64,000 nt of DNA from Pseudokineococcus lusitanus (GTDB lineage Bacteria > Actinomycetota > Actinomycetes > Actinomycetales > Quadrisphaeraceae), in the NCBI RefSeq assembly GCF_003751265.1, contig NZ_RJKN01000006.1:280609-344608 (forward strand), read 5' to 3'. The translations under genes were made by a program, and so were the position numbers. This document shows positions 63,861 to 64,000 of this stretch, piece by piece; positions within the stretch are counted from its first letter, which is position 1, and the number at the start of each line of letters is the position of its first letter. The notes below the pieces were generated by a model. The model worked only from the letters and a program-made list of their open reading frames with translations. It was not told the origin of the DNA and did not search any database.

Positions 63861-64000
63861 TCACTGGACGCGCGAGGAGCTGCTCTTGTCGGCGTCGTCC
63901 TGGTCGTCGTCGTCGGCGTCGTCCAGGCCGGGGATGAACACGTCGACGACCTCGACGTTGACCTCGGTGACGTCCAGGCCGGTCATCCGCTCGACCGAGC
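63861..64000 (-). CDS. Asp23/Gls24 family envelope stress protein (5' truncated by window edge)
   Basis: The last 45 residues are visible: SVERMTGLDVTEVNVEVVDVFIPG followed by an acidic tail with an Asp-rich run and SSSSRVQ. The VERMTGLDVTEVNVEVVDV segment is the conserved end of the Asp23/Gls24 domain, found in membrane-associated alkaline- and envelope-stress proteins of Gram-positive bacteria. The start and the rest of its operon lie beyond the right edge. Confidence 0.9.
   Translation of the reverse strand, partial: SVERMTGLDVTEVNVEVVDVFIPGLDDADDDDQDDADKSSSSRVQ

Noticed and set aside
1..64000. Horizontal transfer island around the deiminase or ANTAR region
   Set aside because: Base composition and codon use look uniform across the window by eye, and no integrase, tRNA or attachment repeats flank these genes.

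Overview
This is a very GC-rich window with GTG as the commonest start codon, Shine-Dalgarno motifs of the GGAGG type and long GC-only hairpin terminators. Together with GAF-ANTAR regulators, SpoIIE-type phosphatases, a DUF222/HNH protein behind an actinobacterial SOS box and an Asp23/Gls24 protein, it points to the chromosome of a high-GC Actinomycetota. The order cannot be fixed from the sequence alone. I see no rRNA, tRNA, CRISPR array, transposase, integrase or phage gene.

Layout. 1-7.1 kb: end of a GntR/FCD regulator, a cluster of DnaA-box-like sites, dnaB, a GAF/PAS/PP2C stress phosphatase with a coupled unknown gene, a PLP enzyme and a GNAT. 7.3-12.6 kb: SOS-boxed DUF222/HNH gene, quinone oxidoreductase, secreted subtilase, then repeat-filled DNA holding a duplicated copy of the subtilase gene end. 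12.6-25.4 kb: membrane diguanylate cyclase, galactose module (galK, galT and a DeoR regulator, divergent from an alpha-galactosidase), an Eis-like acetyltransferase and a sugar ABC transporter with no ATPase gene. 25.9-31 kb: STAS and HATPase partner-switch genes, thioredoxin, a teichoic-acid-type transferase and a GH13 enzyme. 31.2-34.6 kb: a compact redox cluster (CDGSH iron-sulfur protein, haem-oxygenase-fold diiron-type enzyme, SRPBCC protein, zinc dehydrogenase). 35-38.7 kb: secreted GH43 enzyme under a LacI-like operator, and an ECF sigma factor with a membrane partner. 38.9-43.6 kb: OmpR/histidine-kinase pair followed by a secreted vertebrate-type protein-arginine deiminase with complete catalytic residues. 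43.6-63.5 kb: a dense signalling region with a PP2C phosphatase, four GGDEF proteins (one an EAL-DICT-PAS-GGDEF fusion), six GAF-ANTAR proteins, an AraC regulator, a second GH13 enzyme and a STAS protein whose phospho-Ser position is Asp. The right edge enters an Asp23/Gls24 envelope-stress gene.

How it fits together. Two themes dominate. The first is sugar use: alpha-galactosidase releases galactose for GalK and GalT, two GH13 enzymes act on alpha-glucans or trehalose, GH43 acts on arabinan, and a CUT1 importer feeds the cell. The second is sensing: PP2C/STAS/HATPase partner switching, c-di-GMP turnover by five GGDEF proteins and one EAL domain, and ANTAR RNA-binding antiterminators. Many monocistronic genes have no Shine-Dalgarno motif but carry a -10-like hexamer 6-7 nt before the start codon, which suggests frequent leaderless transcripts.
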